In this document: positions 17,093 to 24,741 of the stretch, one piece after another
Position numbering within the stretch: position 1 is the first letter of the stretch
Layout: each line of letters opens with the position of its first letter
Assembly: GCA_041743835.1 (NCBI GenBank)
Contig: JBGTLW010000188.1
Span: 1 to 34,969 of the forward strand
DNA length: 34,969 nt
Source: JBGTLW01 sp041743835
GTDB lineage: Bacteria; Planctomycetota; Phycisphaerae; Phycisphaerales; Phycisphaeraceae
Direction of reading: 5' to 3'
Translations under genes and position numbers: made by a program
Notes under the pieces: generated by a model
The model's input: the letters and a program-made list of their open reading frames with translations, nothing else
Told to the model about the DNA's origin: nothing
The model's database searches: none

Positions 17093-19188
17093 TCGCCCTG
17101 CCCGATGACTACCGCGACCGTGTGTACGCCGGTGTGCTTGGCAAGTTGATCGGCGTGTACGTGGGACGCCCGTTCGAGCAATGGAGCCACGACCGCATTA
17201 TGCGGGAGCTGGGCACGATCACCGGCTACCAGCACGAGAAGCTTGGCAAGCAACTGATCGTGACCGACGACGACATCTCCGGCACATTCACCTTCGTGCG
17301 TGCCATGGCCGATCACCGTGTCGGCCTCGATCTGACCGCAGCACACATTGGCCAGACCTGGCTCAACTACATCGCCGAGGGCCGACACATCCTGTGGTGG
17401 GGGGGCATGGGACTTTCCACCGAACACACCGCGTACCTGAGGCTCAAGCGGGGCGTTGAAGCGCCTCGCAGCGGCTCGATTGAGCTCAACGGCCCGGCTG
17501 TTGCCCACGAGATCGGTGCTCAGATCTTCATTGATAGTTGGGCGATGATCGCCCCGGGTCAGCCTGATCTTGCGGCTCACCTGGCCGAGCAAGCCGCGCG
17601 TGTCAGCCACGACGGTGTCGCGGTTCATGCTGCGGTGCTCCTCGCGGTGATGGAGTCCTTGGCGTTCATCAAATCCGATATCGATCAACTACTCGACGCC
17701 GGTCTGCGATACATTCCCGCCAACAGCGAACTTGCCAGTATGGTCACGCAACTCCGTGCGTGGTGCCGTCAAGACTCCGACTGGCAAACGACGCTGAAGC
17801 GCGTCCAGGAAGACTTTGGCTACGAGCGTTACGGCACCAATTGCCCCGTGATGTCGAACCACGCCCTGATCATCCTGGCTCTGCTCCACGGCGGCGGAGA
17901 TTTCGATCGCTCCATGATGATCGTGAACACCAGCGGCTGGGACACCGACTGCAACGCGGGCAACGTCGGTTGTCTGCTGGGAATCCGCAACGGCCTAGGG
18001 TGTTTTCAGCAGGCCTACGACTGGCGCACGCCTGTCAACGACCGCGCCTACATCGCTGCGGCAGACGGGCACCGTGGGGTGACCGATGCGGCGGCGATCA
18101 CGATAGAACTGGTGAATATGGGCCTCGCCCTAGCTGGCGTTGAACCGCTCAAACCCAAAGACGGGGCTGTGTTTCACTTTACTTTGCCCGGTAGCACCCA
18201 GGGCTTTGCGCCTGATACGGACTGCCAAGCATGCGTGCAGGCTGAAGCGGCCGAGGAGGATCGCGATGGGCTGCGCATCCGGCTGCTTCAGGACGGTTGC
18301 GGCGTGATCGAAACCCCCGTTTTTCTGCCACCCGACTCGATGGGCAAGTCATCGTATGCACACGTCGCCACGCCACGCCTGTATCCAGGCCAGACGCTTG
18401 GTGCAACGCTGTACGCTGCTACGGATAACACCGATCCGCTTGAAGTCGCCCTGCGTGTCCGCGCGTATGGTGCGGCGGGCCAGATGCAACACGCCGTGTC
18501 GCCGACTACACACCTCAAGCCCGGGGAGTCGCGGTCAATCCAGTGGATTGTTCCGGAGATGGGAAACTGGCCCATTCATGCGGTGGGGTTGGCGGTGCGG
18601 GGTCGGGCAGGTGAACACTGTGTGCTGGATCGCATGCACTGGTCCGGTGAGGCATCGATGGACTTTGCCCCGCCGACCGAGCGGACTGGCGCATGGGCGG
18701 CCGCGTGGGAGCGTGCGTGGGTCGGCTCGATGCATCAGTTCTACCATCGCGGCGATTTTCAGGCCAAGGGCCCGTTCGATCTGGTCCACAACATGGGCCG
18801 CGGCATCCTCCACACCGGCGGTGCCGACTGGCGTAACTATGCGATCCATGCGCAGGTGACTCCGTGGTTAGCCGACGAGTGCGGTGTGGCCATCCGCGTT
18901 AGTGGCTTGACACGCTATTACGCTGTCATCATGCGAAAGCATGAACTCGCGTTGATCTGCATGAACCATGAGGAAACCACCCTGGCCAAGGCCCAGTGGT
19001 CGTGGCAACGCGGGCAGACCTATCGGCTTGAGTTGGAGAGTCACGGCGATGAGCTCTGCGGCAAAGTGATCGGCGGCCCCACCCTTGTAGCCCGAGACAC
19101 CACGCTTTCCACTGGTGGCCTAGGCCTGCTGCTCACAGAGGGCCGAGCGGTGTTCCAAAGCGTCAGGACGGCCGCGACGCGGGGCTAG
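17089..19188 (+). CDS. ADP-ribosylglycohydrolase fused to C-terminal binding domains
   Basis: 699 residues, ATG overlapping the previous stop (ATGA). Residues 1-350 are an ADP-ribosylglycohydrolase domain with the metal-binding motifs TDDD at 59-62 and SGWDTDCNAGNVG with D285 and D287, plus GVLGKLIGVYVGRPFE at the start. Known members remove ADP-ribose from proteins or hydrolyse related N-glycosides. Residues about 365-520 look like a beta-sandwich, and 540-695 like a LamG or DUF1080-type jelly roll (YAIHAQVTPWLADECGVAIR, STGGLGLLLTEGRAVFQS). Such additions suggest a carbohydrate or nucleoside-sugar substrate rather than a protein. No signal peptide is seen. This is the last gene of the plus-strand run. 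Confidence 0.8.
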   Translation: MIALPDDYRDRVYAGVLGKLIGVYVGRPFEQWSHDRIMRELGTITGYQHEKLGKQLIVTDDDISGTFTFVRAMADHRVGLDLTAAHIGQTWLNYIAEGRHILWWGGMGLSTEHTAYLRLKRGVEAPRSGSIELNGPAVAHEIGAQIFIDSWAMIAPGQPDLAAHLAEQAARVSHDGVAVHAAVLLAVMESLAFIKSDIDQLLDAGLRYIPANSELASMVTQLRAWCRQDSDWQTTLKRVQEDFGYERYGTNCPVMSNHALIILALLHGGGDFDRSMMIVNTSGWDTDCNAGNVGCLLGIRNGLGCFQQAYDWRTPVNDRAYIAAADGHRGVTDAAAITIELVNMGLALAGVEPLKPKDGAVFHFTLPGSTQGFAPDTDCQACVQAEAAEEDRDGLRIRLLQDGCGVIETPVFLPPDSMGKSSYAHVATPRLYPGQTLGATLYAATDNTDPLEVALRVRAYGAAGQMQHAVSPTTHLKPGESRSIQWIVPEMGNWPIHAVGLAVRGRAGEHCVLDRMHWSGEASMDFAPPTERTGAWAAAWERAWVGSMHQFYHRGDFQAKGPFDLVHNMGRGILHTGGADWRNYAIHAQVTPWLADECGVAIRVSGLTRYYAVIMRKHELALICMNHEETTLAKAQWSWQRGQTYRLELESHGDELCGKVIGGPTLVARDTTLSTGGLGLLLTEGRAVFQSVRTAATRG

Positions 19189-19197
19189 GCATCCCAT

Positions 19198-21558
19198 TCA
19201 TGCTTCCGACAACCAGATCGGTGATGTCCAAGCCATGTCCCCATTGCCGAAGATGACGCGGCAATACCAGAACTCCTCGCGCTCTTCGCGGTGTGCGGTC
19301 CACGCATGGCGAACGGACGATTCATTGCCGGGCACATAGGTCTGCCACACATCGCCGTTGCGCATCACGTGGATCGCCCGCGCTGGCTCGGGCGAGGCGA
19401 CCTCCAACGAAAAGTTGCCGACATCCGCTTTGAGAGCCCCGCCCAGCTCCGTGTCATTGCAGACCAGTCGCACGCGGATGCTAAGCCCCGTCGTCGCGAA
19501 AGTACGCCTCGCGCGCATGGCTTCGTATAGCCCGGTCCGCGTCAGTTCCCTGGTCAATACACCCGCCAGCGCCAGGCCCACGTGCTCGCCCCCGGCTATG
19601 AAGCCGAAACGCTTGCCGCTCTTGAGTGCATCCACAACCCACTGCGCCTGGCGATGGTGCAGTGAGTTGGTCACGCCGGGCGCGCCGGGTTGTTCCGTGG
19701 AGCCGCGGCCATCCTGAAACAGCTCCACAACCGTCGCCATGTCGGGGTCCATGAACTGCCAATAGTAACGATGCACCGAATCGACCATGTGGTGGGGCGG
19801 TGTGATGATCGGCTGGCCCTCGTAGCTGTTCCAGAGCCTCTGCGGGCTGCCTCCGGGCGACTTCGGATCACCTGCGGCATAAACCTCAAGGTCGCCGTGC
19901 TCATCAAAGCACAGTGGGTTCATGTGGCCGAAGGGCCCGCCTTCGTGCGAGCAGGCCGCTGGGTCTGACCCCGTCCATTCGTATGCCTGCAGCGCGACAA
20001 ACTCGCTTGGGAAATAGTAATAGTCGGCGTGCTTGCGCATCAGCAACATCTCGGTGTGCCACATGTTGTAGTCGTGGTCTGTCAGCGCACCGAACAGGCA
20101 GTGCTGCACATCCTGCATCACGCGAAAATTCATGTGCATATCGCGATCCAACTCGCGGCAACAGATCGAAAGCGTCGAGTGCTTGTGGGTCTGCCCAAGC
20201 GCGTGTAGGAATGGGCCGGACCGTGCATCGACGCGTGGGTTCTCCACCGATGGGCCGATGACCGGCGACAAGGTGAAGTCCCGGAAGTCGTAGTCAGGGG
20301 TGCCCAGGTCACTTAGCCGTAACTCCGCACCGCCCACGCCTAGTTGACCTTGTGAATCGAACCATTCTCCGGCCCGATCCCACCCGACACGCCGGGCGTC
20401 CTCGGTGAACGCCACGGTCAGCGTGTCACCCCGCATCGCGCACGAGATGGGCAACTCGATGTGCGCCCGATTGATCAGTGTGACGGGCTGTGTCCAGTTA
20501 TCGTCACACAGCGTCATGAGCGAGAGGTTGGCGTACATGCACGATGGAAGGTCGGCATTGGGCACAGCATTGCGGCGGAGCGGCTCGTCCTCGTGAGCGT
20601 ACCTGGCCTCGCTCCACGGGGCGTATTGACGCAGCAGGAGACGCACCCGCCCGCGTGCATCTTCAAAAACGCGGGTGCGACTCGCGCCTCCTGATCCGTC
20701 CACCAGCATCGCGGCGGTGTAAAGTGGCTTGCCTCGTGGGGCTGCGACCGCGCGGAGGTGTTCGCCGTCGGTCCAGCCGACCTGCACGATGCCGCGCTTG
20801 CGGAAGATATCTTTTTGTGCTTGAAATCGATGGTGCTGAACTAATGGCAGGTCCGTCACGTGCACCGGCTCAGACAGCGAGGTGTACGAGAACCATACCC
20901 CGCCGCCGGTCGCCGCCGAGATCGAAGGGTACAGGCACGCCTCCGCGCGATTGCTCAACCGCTGAGGCGCTCCCGCCCTCGTGCCGTCGGCGGCCATCTT
21001 CTGCAACACGACGCGGTAGTGACCGCCCGCAAATGTGCTGTAGGCCACGAACACACTTCCATCGGGGCAGATTGCCACGTCGGGGTCGTAGGCGTTGGCC
21101 GTGCCGTCGCTCACGGCGTGAGCCTGCCCGAAATCACCTTCACGCTGGGTGGCGATGTAAACGCGTGTGCGGCAACCCTCGCGCTGCTCCCACACCAAAG
21201 CCGCCGAGCCGTCAAACTCGCAACCCCCCAGCGACAGCGGCCGACCGGGCAGATCAAAGGGCTGTCGCACGTGCTGCGGGTCGCTTGTATCCATCGCATG
21301 GATCGACCACCCCCCATCCGAAGACTGGACCCACAGCAGGTGACCACCGAGCAGCAGCGGGCTGAAGATGTAGGTGTTCTCCACCGCGACCCGCTCAACT
21401 CCGTCGGGTGACCCGCGGTAGATCAGGCTCTCGCGTTTGCCGTGGACACGCAACCACGCGTGGGCCTGTCCATCTGACGCAACCACCGCGTGATAGCATT
21501 CGCCGTCATGCCGCTGGCCGCGGGCGTCATATCGTTTGCGCAGCAATTCAACGGTCAT
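19198..21558 (-). CDS. Beta-propeller protein with C-terminal DUF3604-like PHP domain
   Basis: 786 residues from the ATG at 21558; a TTG at 21606 would add 16 residues. Residues 1-430 contain repeats that read like a propeller (YHAVVASDGQAHAWLRV, YDPDVAICPDGSVFVAYSTF, CLYPSISAATGGGVWFSYTS). From about residue 450 a DUF3604-like part follows: ALGQTHKHSTLS near 456, GALTDHDYNMW, GQPIITPPHHM, and near 653 GGEHVGLALAGVLTRELTRT with MRARRTFATTG, the usual ending of that family. PHP-type metal ligands (H, D, H) are present, but the usual first GDLHxH reads GQTHKH. No signal peptide. Its 3' end meets the ADP-ribosylglycohydrolase gene 9 bases away, tail to tail. Probably a metal-dependent hydrolase; substrate unknown. 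Confidence 0.7.
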   Translation of the reverse strand: MTVELLRKRYDARGQRHDGECYHAVVASDGQAHAWLRVHGKRESLIYRGSPDGVERVAVENTYIFSPLLLGGHLLWVQSSDGGWSIHAMDTSDPQHVRQPFDLPGRPLSLGGCEFDGSAALVWEQREGCRTRVYIATQREGDFGQAHAVSDGTANAYDPDVAICPDGSVFVAYSTFAGGHYRVVLQKMAADGTRAGAPQRLSNRAEACLYPSISAATGGGVWFSYTSLSEPVHVTDLPLVQHHRFQAQKDIFRKRGIVQVGWTDGEHLRAVAAPRGKPLYTAAMLVDGSGGASRTRVFEDARGRVRLLLRQYAPWSEARYAHEDEPLRRNAVPNADLPSCMYANLSLMTLCDDNWTQPVTLINRAHIELPISCAMRGDTLTVAFTEDARRVGWDRAGEWFDSQGQLGVGGAELRLSDLGTPDYDFRDFTLSPVIGPSVENPRVDARSGPFLHALGQTHKHSTLSICCRELDRDMHMNFRVMQDVQHCLFGALTDHDYNMWHTEMLLMRKHADYYYFPSEFVALQAYEWTGSDPAACSHEGGPFGHMNPLCFDEHGDLEVYAAGDPKSPGGSPQRLWNSYEGQPIITPPHHMVDSVHRYYWQFMDPDMATVVELFQDGRGSTEQPGAPGVTNSLHHRQAQWVVDALKSGKRFGFIAGGEHVGLALAGVLTRELTRTGLYEAMRARRTFATTGLSIRVRLVCNDTELGGALKADVGNFSLEVASPEPARAIHVMRNGDVWQTYVPGNESSVRHAWTAHREEREEFWYCRVIFGNGDMAWTSPIWLSEA

Positions 21559-21634
21559 ATCGATGGTCTCAACCCTGCCCCCCAGATACGCTCGGGTTGG
21601 GTGCAACGCCCGGGCCGGGTTTCTGCGGCTCCTG

Positions 21635-22495
21635 TTATTGATCGTTCCGCAGGCGCTGCTTCTCTGACGTGGACAAGGCGTTCCATTGGGCGAAGGTCAT
21701 GCCCGCGGCACTTCCATCGATGTAGGAGAAGTTGTGCGTGCCGTTGGAGTGGGTGTCGGCCAACCCTTCGCCGCTGCCGCCGGGGCCGAAGACCCAATTC
21801 CACGCGTGAGAAGTGGAACTGGTGGTGTTGTTGCCGAAGCGGAACTCCGGCCAGCCGCGTGCGCTGGGCAAAAAGTCGCCGCTGGTTCCGTAGTCGCCGA
21901 ACCAGATCGCGCCGAGCCGAACTTTTTCCAATGTGGGAACAGGGATGCTGGCGCTGGCGTTGGAGATGCGTTCTAGTCCCCCGATGCGTTCTGCTAGGCT
22001 GTAGTCAAGGTCTCGATGAAACCCGCCGCCGACCTTGGTGACGTTGGCGTGACGGGCCTGCGGGCAGCGCAGAAACTTCCACTGGCTGCCGTCCGGGGAA
22101 ATATCTTTCTGGTACTTCTCAAACCAGTACCCGCCGCCGACGTTGAACGGGCTGTTATGGTTGTAGTAGCGGTGCAGCCCCCCCAGATCGCTGCCCCCGT
22201 TGACGGGCAGGATGCCCCTGCTCTCGGTGGCGTACATCGTTCCCCAGATCGCGATCTGGCGGAGATTGCTCAGACACGAGAGGTCCCGCGTTGCCGCCCG
22301 CGCTTTGCTCAGGGCCGGCAACAAGAGCGCGATCAGGACCGCGATGATGCTGATGACCACCAGGAGCTCGATCAGGGTAAAGGCTCGCGGGAGCCCGGCA
22401 CGGTGAAGTGGGAAAGCCGAGGGATAGCGATCCCTCGGCTTTGTGGTGCCATCCCCCGGATTTGTGGTCTGTGGTTGGGTGAGATGGCGTGTCAT
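21635..22495 (-). CDS. Pseudopilin-like protein with prepilin cleavage signal
   Basis: 286 residues. The type IV prepilin methylation signal and helix are at residues 39-62 (FTLIELLVVISIIAVLIALL), preceded by a leader of 38 residues, much longer than usual. The body carries SCLSNLRQIAIWGTMYATES, common in planctomycetal and PVC pseudopilins, and near the end HSNGTHNFSYIDGSAAG, close to the H-X9-DG processing-associated motif. AAGGG lies 5 bases before the ATG. A perfect 13-bp inverted repeat lies in the leader-coding part. Such proteins are abundant in Phycisphaerae and PVC genomes and often occur beside PEP-CTERM or carbohydrate genes; their exact role is not known. No pilus assembly genes are present here. 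Confidence 0.85.
   Translation of the reverse strand: MTRHLTQPQTTNPGDGTTKPRDRYPSAFPLHRAGLPRAFTLIELLVVISIIAVLIALLLPALSKARAATRDLSCLSNLRQIAIWGTMYATESRGILPVNGGSDLGGLHRYYNHNSPFNVGGGYWFEKYQKDISPDGSQWKFLRCPQARHANVTKVGGGFHRDLDYSLAERIGGLERISNASASIPVPTLEKVRLGAIWFGDYGTSGDFLPSARGWPEFRFGNNTTSSTSHAWNWVFGPGGSGEGLADTHSNGTHNFSYIDGSAAGMTFAQWNALSTSEKQRLRNDQ
22413..22442. terminator. Perfect 13-bp inverted repeat inside the pseudopilin leader
   Basis: AAAGCCGAGGGAT (22413-22425), loop AGCG, ATCCCTCGGCTTT (22430-22442). The stem with A and T ends has the form of a bidirectional intrinsic terminator. It lies 84 bases past the PEP-CTERM stop but inside the annotated pseudopilin frame, so it may act as an attenuator between the two genes, or the pseudopilin start may be further downstream at a non-standard codon. 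Confidence 0.5.
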
Positions 22496-22525
22496 GTTGG
22501 CCCTTGTTCCAGGGGAGCCAAAGCA

Positions 22526-23242
22526 TCAGGCCCGGCGGGACCGGCCGCCGAGCAAACACAGCCCCCCAAGCCCCAGCAACGCCAGCGACGCCGGCTCGGG
22601 GATAACCGTCAGATTCAGATACGGCTGCGCGTTCACAATGGCAGTCTCGGAAGTGGCGAAACGCCAGTACTTACCGTTGTTGCTTGACTCAGCGTTGTTG
22701 TTTACACGCAGGTAAACGAAGTTGTGGGTGCGATTGTTTAGGAAGTCGATCAGACTGGTTTCGACCGCACCGGACGATGTGGTCATATATTTCCCTGCTT
22801 CGAAGGCGGTACTGTTGTTCCTACCCACGAATGTGCTCATGATGAGCGAGTTGCCGCTTTCCGGCGTGCTTGAGTTGTTGTAGGCAACGGTCGACGTCCA
22901 GCCATCGGCGGTGCTGCCGTATCCGACGCCCTGCAAACTTGCGGTCATGCCGGAAATATCGACGTTGTTGATCGTCAGATACGCACCGAACTCCGCAGCC
23001 GTGATTTCGGCAACGCCAGTCAGGTCAAAGACAAACACCGCGTTCTGTCGCAGCGTGCTTCCCGACCCTGAGTTCTTCCCGACATCGGCAGTGGCACCTG
23101 AGGTTGTGGTTGTTGCATCATTGCGCACCATACCATCCGCTACATTGCTGTAAATGATGTCCGCGCTCGCGCCGCTTGACAGCATCATGCAGAGGGTTGT
23201 GGTGGCGATGGTCAGTGCGAACAATTGTTTGAAGCGATTCAT
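22526..23242 (-). CDS. PEP-CTERM sorted surface protein
   Basis: 238 residues from the ATG at 23242, chosen because GGAGG lies 7 bases upstream and a signal peptide follows (MNRFKQLFALTIATTTLCMM, cleavage near ASA-D). The mature part (DIIYSNVADGMVRNDATTTT; AVFVFDLTGVAEITAAEFGA) resembles DNRLRE-type beta-sandwich domains. The tail has the full PEP-CTERM signal: VIPEPASLALLGLGGLCLLG then GRSRRA. It is exported and then processed by an exosortase, which is not encoded in this window. It lies 37 bases downstream of the LacI gene and may share its transcript. Confidence 0.9.
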   Translation of the reverse strand: MNRFKQLFALTIATTTLCMMLSSGASADIIYSNVADGMVRNDATTTTSGATADVGKNSGSGSTLRQNAVFVFDLTGVAEITAAEFGAYLTINNVDISGMTASLQGVGYGSTADGWTSTVAYNNSSTPESGNSLIMSTFVGRNNSTAFEAGKYMTTSSGAVETSLIDFLNNRTHNFVYLRVNNNAESSNNGKYWRFATSETAIVNAQPYLNLTVIPEPASLALLGLGGLCLLGGRSRRA

Positions 23243-23249
23243 GGTGGAA

Positions 23250-23254
23250 CCTCC
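23250..23254 (-). promoter_or_regulatory. Ribosome binding site of the PEP-CTERM gene
   Basis: GGAGG on the minus strand with a 7-base spacer to the ATG at 23242. It settles the start against an upstream in-frame ATG at 23293 that would overlap the LacI gene. Confidence 0.8.
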
Positions 23255-23279
23255 AGTGAAAAAGTACTCGTCACGCGAG

Positions 23280-24338
23280 TCAGGCAGAAACATTTCCCCG
23301 GCCGAACGTCGGCCGGGCGGTGGATGAACGGGTGATCAGGGTCTCGGGCAGGATGGTGACCTGCGGCTCGATGGTGTCGGCATCGACACCGCCGGAGGTG
23401 ATGCGATCGAACAGCCGTTCCGCGGCCACACGGCCCATCTCGCGGAAGGGGATGTCCATCACCGTGATGCCGGGGTAGGCGTAATGCGACGCGGGGCTGT
23501 TGTTGAACGCCGCGATACTGACCTGGCTAGGCACGTCGATGCCCGCCTCACGCCACAGGCCCATTGAGTCGGCGGCGAGCACGTCGGTGTAGAAAAGCAC
23601 GGCGGTGGGCGCTTCGCCCCCGGAACTGGCCGCTCGGATGCGGTCCCATGTGACGCCGATGTCGTCGTAATCGGCGACCAGTTCAGGCGCTTCAAGCCCG
23701 GCTTGCTGCATGGCCGCCCGGAAGCCGGCCAGGCGACGCTCGGCACTGGTGTGATCGATTGGCAGGCGGACGTAAAGGATGCGGCGATGGCCAAGGTCGA
23801 GCAGGTGACGGGTGAGTATTTGGGCACCGGCTTCGTCGTCCGGGCGGACGTGGTCGTAGCCGGGGGCTTCGGCGTTGATTAGCCCGATCGGTCGGTCGGC
23901 CCGCTGGATGGCGGTGCGGACGTCGTCGGTCAAGGTGTGATGGACGAGGAAGCCATCGAACCGCCGATCGAGGAACATGTCGGTTTCTTCGTTGCCCGCG
24001 AGACCCCAGAGGGTGAGGTGGTAATCGTGGCTGCGGAGGGTTTCGACCGCCGAGGCGATCATTTCGCCATAGACCCCGTCGATCATGGGGTGGCTGTGGC
24101 TGTAGAGCAGCGCGACCTGCAAGGTTTTGCCCCCCTGGAAGATGCGGCCACGGAAGCTGGGGCGGTAATTGAGTTGATCTGCGATGGCGAGGATGCGCTC
24201 GTTGCGGCTGGCGATCTTTGGGTACGCGCCTTTGGTTTCGCCGTTGAGCACGCGTGAGACGGTGCTGGTGGAGACGCGGGCCCGCCGGGCGATCTCTTCG
24301 AGGGTCTTCCGGGATGTCAGGGACTGTGGGGCGTTCAC
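23280..24338 (-). CDS. LacI/GalR-family transcriptional regulator
   Basis: 352 residues from a GTG at 24338, preceded by GAGG (24344-24347) with a 5-base spacer. An ATG at 24365 would add 9 residues but has no ribosome binding site, lies almost at the predicted transcription start and overlaps the candidate operator. The N-terminal helix-turn-helix is clear (KTLEEIARRARVSTSTVSRV, with the hinge-like LNYRPSFRGR). The rest is a periplasmic-binding-type sensor domain (VALLYSHSHPMIDGVYGEMI; FDGFLVHHTLTDD; ILYVRLPIDHTSAERRLAGF). It probably represses the GH28/beta-helix operon, the plus-strand operon and itself by way of TTGGGAnnTATTGCA; the sugar effector is unknown. Confidence 0.92.
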   Translation of the reverse strand: MNAPQSLTSRKTLEEIARRARVSTSTVSRVLNGETKGAYPKIASRNERILAIADQLNYRPSFRGRIFQGGKTLQVALLYSHSHPMIDGVYGEMIASAVETLRSHDYHLTLWGLAGNEETDMFLDRRFDGFLVHHTLTDDVRTAIQRADRPIGLINAEAPGYDHVRPDDEAGAQILTRHLLDLGHRRILYVRLPIDHTSAERRLAGFRAAMQQAGLEAPELVADYDDIGVTWDRIRAASSGGEAPTAVLFYTDVLAADSMGLWREAGIDVPSQVSIAAFNNSPASHYAYPGITVMDIPFREMGRVAAERLFDRITSGGVDADTIEPQVTILPETLITRSSTARPTFGRGNVSA

Positions 24339-24364
24339 GTGTGCCTCGGGCCTGCCAGCCAACA

Positions 24365-24379
24365 TTGGGAACTATTGCA
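24365..24379 (+). promoter_or_regulatory. Candidate LacI-family operator, copy 2
   Basis: TTGGGAACTATTGCA on the plus strand, upstream of the LacI gene. It matches copy 1 (229-243) at 14 of 15 bases. It covers the end of the predicted -10 element and the likely transcription start, which fits autorepression. Confidence 0.6.
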
Positions 24380-24406
24380 GTTTATCACACGATGTGGGCT
24401 TGTCAA
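24379..24406 (-). promoter_or_regulatory. Promoter of the LacI gene
   Basis: On the minus strand TTGACA (24406-24401), a 16-base spacer, and TAAACT (24384-24379). The start of transcription would fall near 24372, inside the operator. The -35 lies within a 13-base palindrome, GGCTTGTCAAGCC (24397-24409). Confidence 0.55.
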
Positions 24407-24488
24407 GCCAAAAATTATCGATACGCCCGCAATTTTTCCTGCGGGAACAGGGGCCACACTGGACTGGTTGGGGAGGTTGCTGCCGTCG

Positions 24489-24529
24489 CCCCCCCCCTCC
24501 CTCCCCCCTCCCCGCCGCGTAAGGCGGCG
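24489..24529. other. C-rich tract (G-quadruplex motif on the minus strand) next to a GC hairpin
   Basis: C runs of 9, 3, 6 and 4 separated by single T (24489-24513), giving on the minus strand a four-run G-quadruplex motif with 1-base loops. Directly adjoining is CGCCGC (24513-24518), loop GTAAG, GCGGCG (24524-24529). The tract lies between the sulfatase remnant and the LacI promoter and may stop minus-strand transcripts coming from the operon upstream. Confidence 0.5.
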
Positions 24530-24657
24530 AGTTCCGGCGACTCGATGCCGACTCGAGGCTCTTCGTTGTAGCAGGACAGCACATCGCCACCCTGCGTATC
24601 TGTCGTGATGAAGACAATGTTCGGTGCCGAGGTCTGGGGCGTCATTCGCACGATCAT
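24514..24657 (-). pseudogene. Sulfatase 5' remnant
   Basis: The first 48 codons of an alkaline-phosphatase-superfamily sulfatase: APNIVFITTDTQGGDVLSCY with the metal-binding Asp residues, then IESPELAALRG, which matches the usual TPNLDRLAAEG. After that the frame runs into the Gly/Arg low-complexity code of the C-rich tract and ends by 24415 with no sulfatase sequence, so the formylglycine motif and everything downstream are missing. It starts 84 bases downstream of the GH28 gene in the same direction and was probably the last gene of that operon before a deletion. Confidence 0.65.
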
Positions 24658-24741
24658 TCTAAATGGAACGTTGGAACCGGGTGGACTGAAGAATCACAAG
24701 ATGCTGAACGCACTTTGGTCGCGATAGATCATCAGGGTATT

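Noticed and set aside
20007..20021. Further copy of the LacI motif (TTGGGAAATAGTAAT)
   Set aside because: Only the left half matches, and it encodes part of the DUF3604 protein (SEFYYYFP in the other strand), so it is probably chance.
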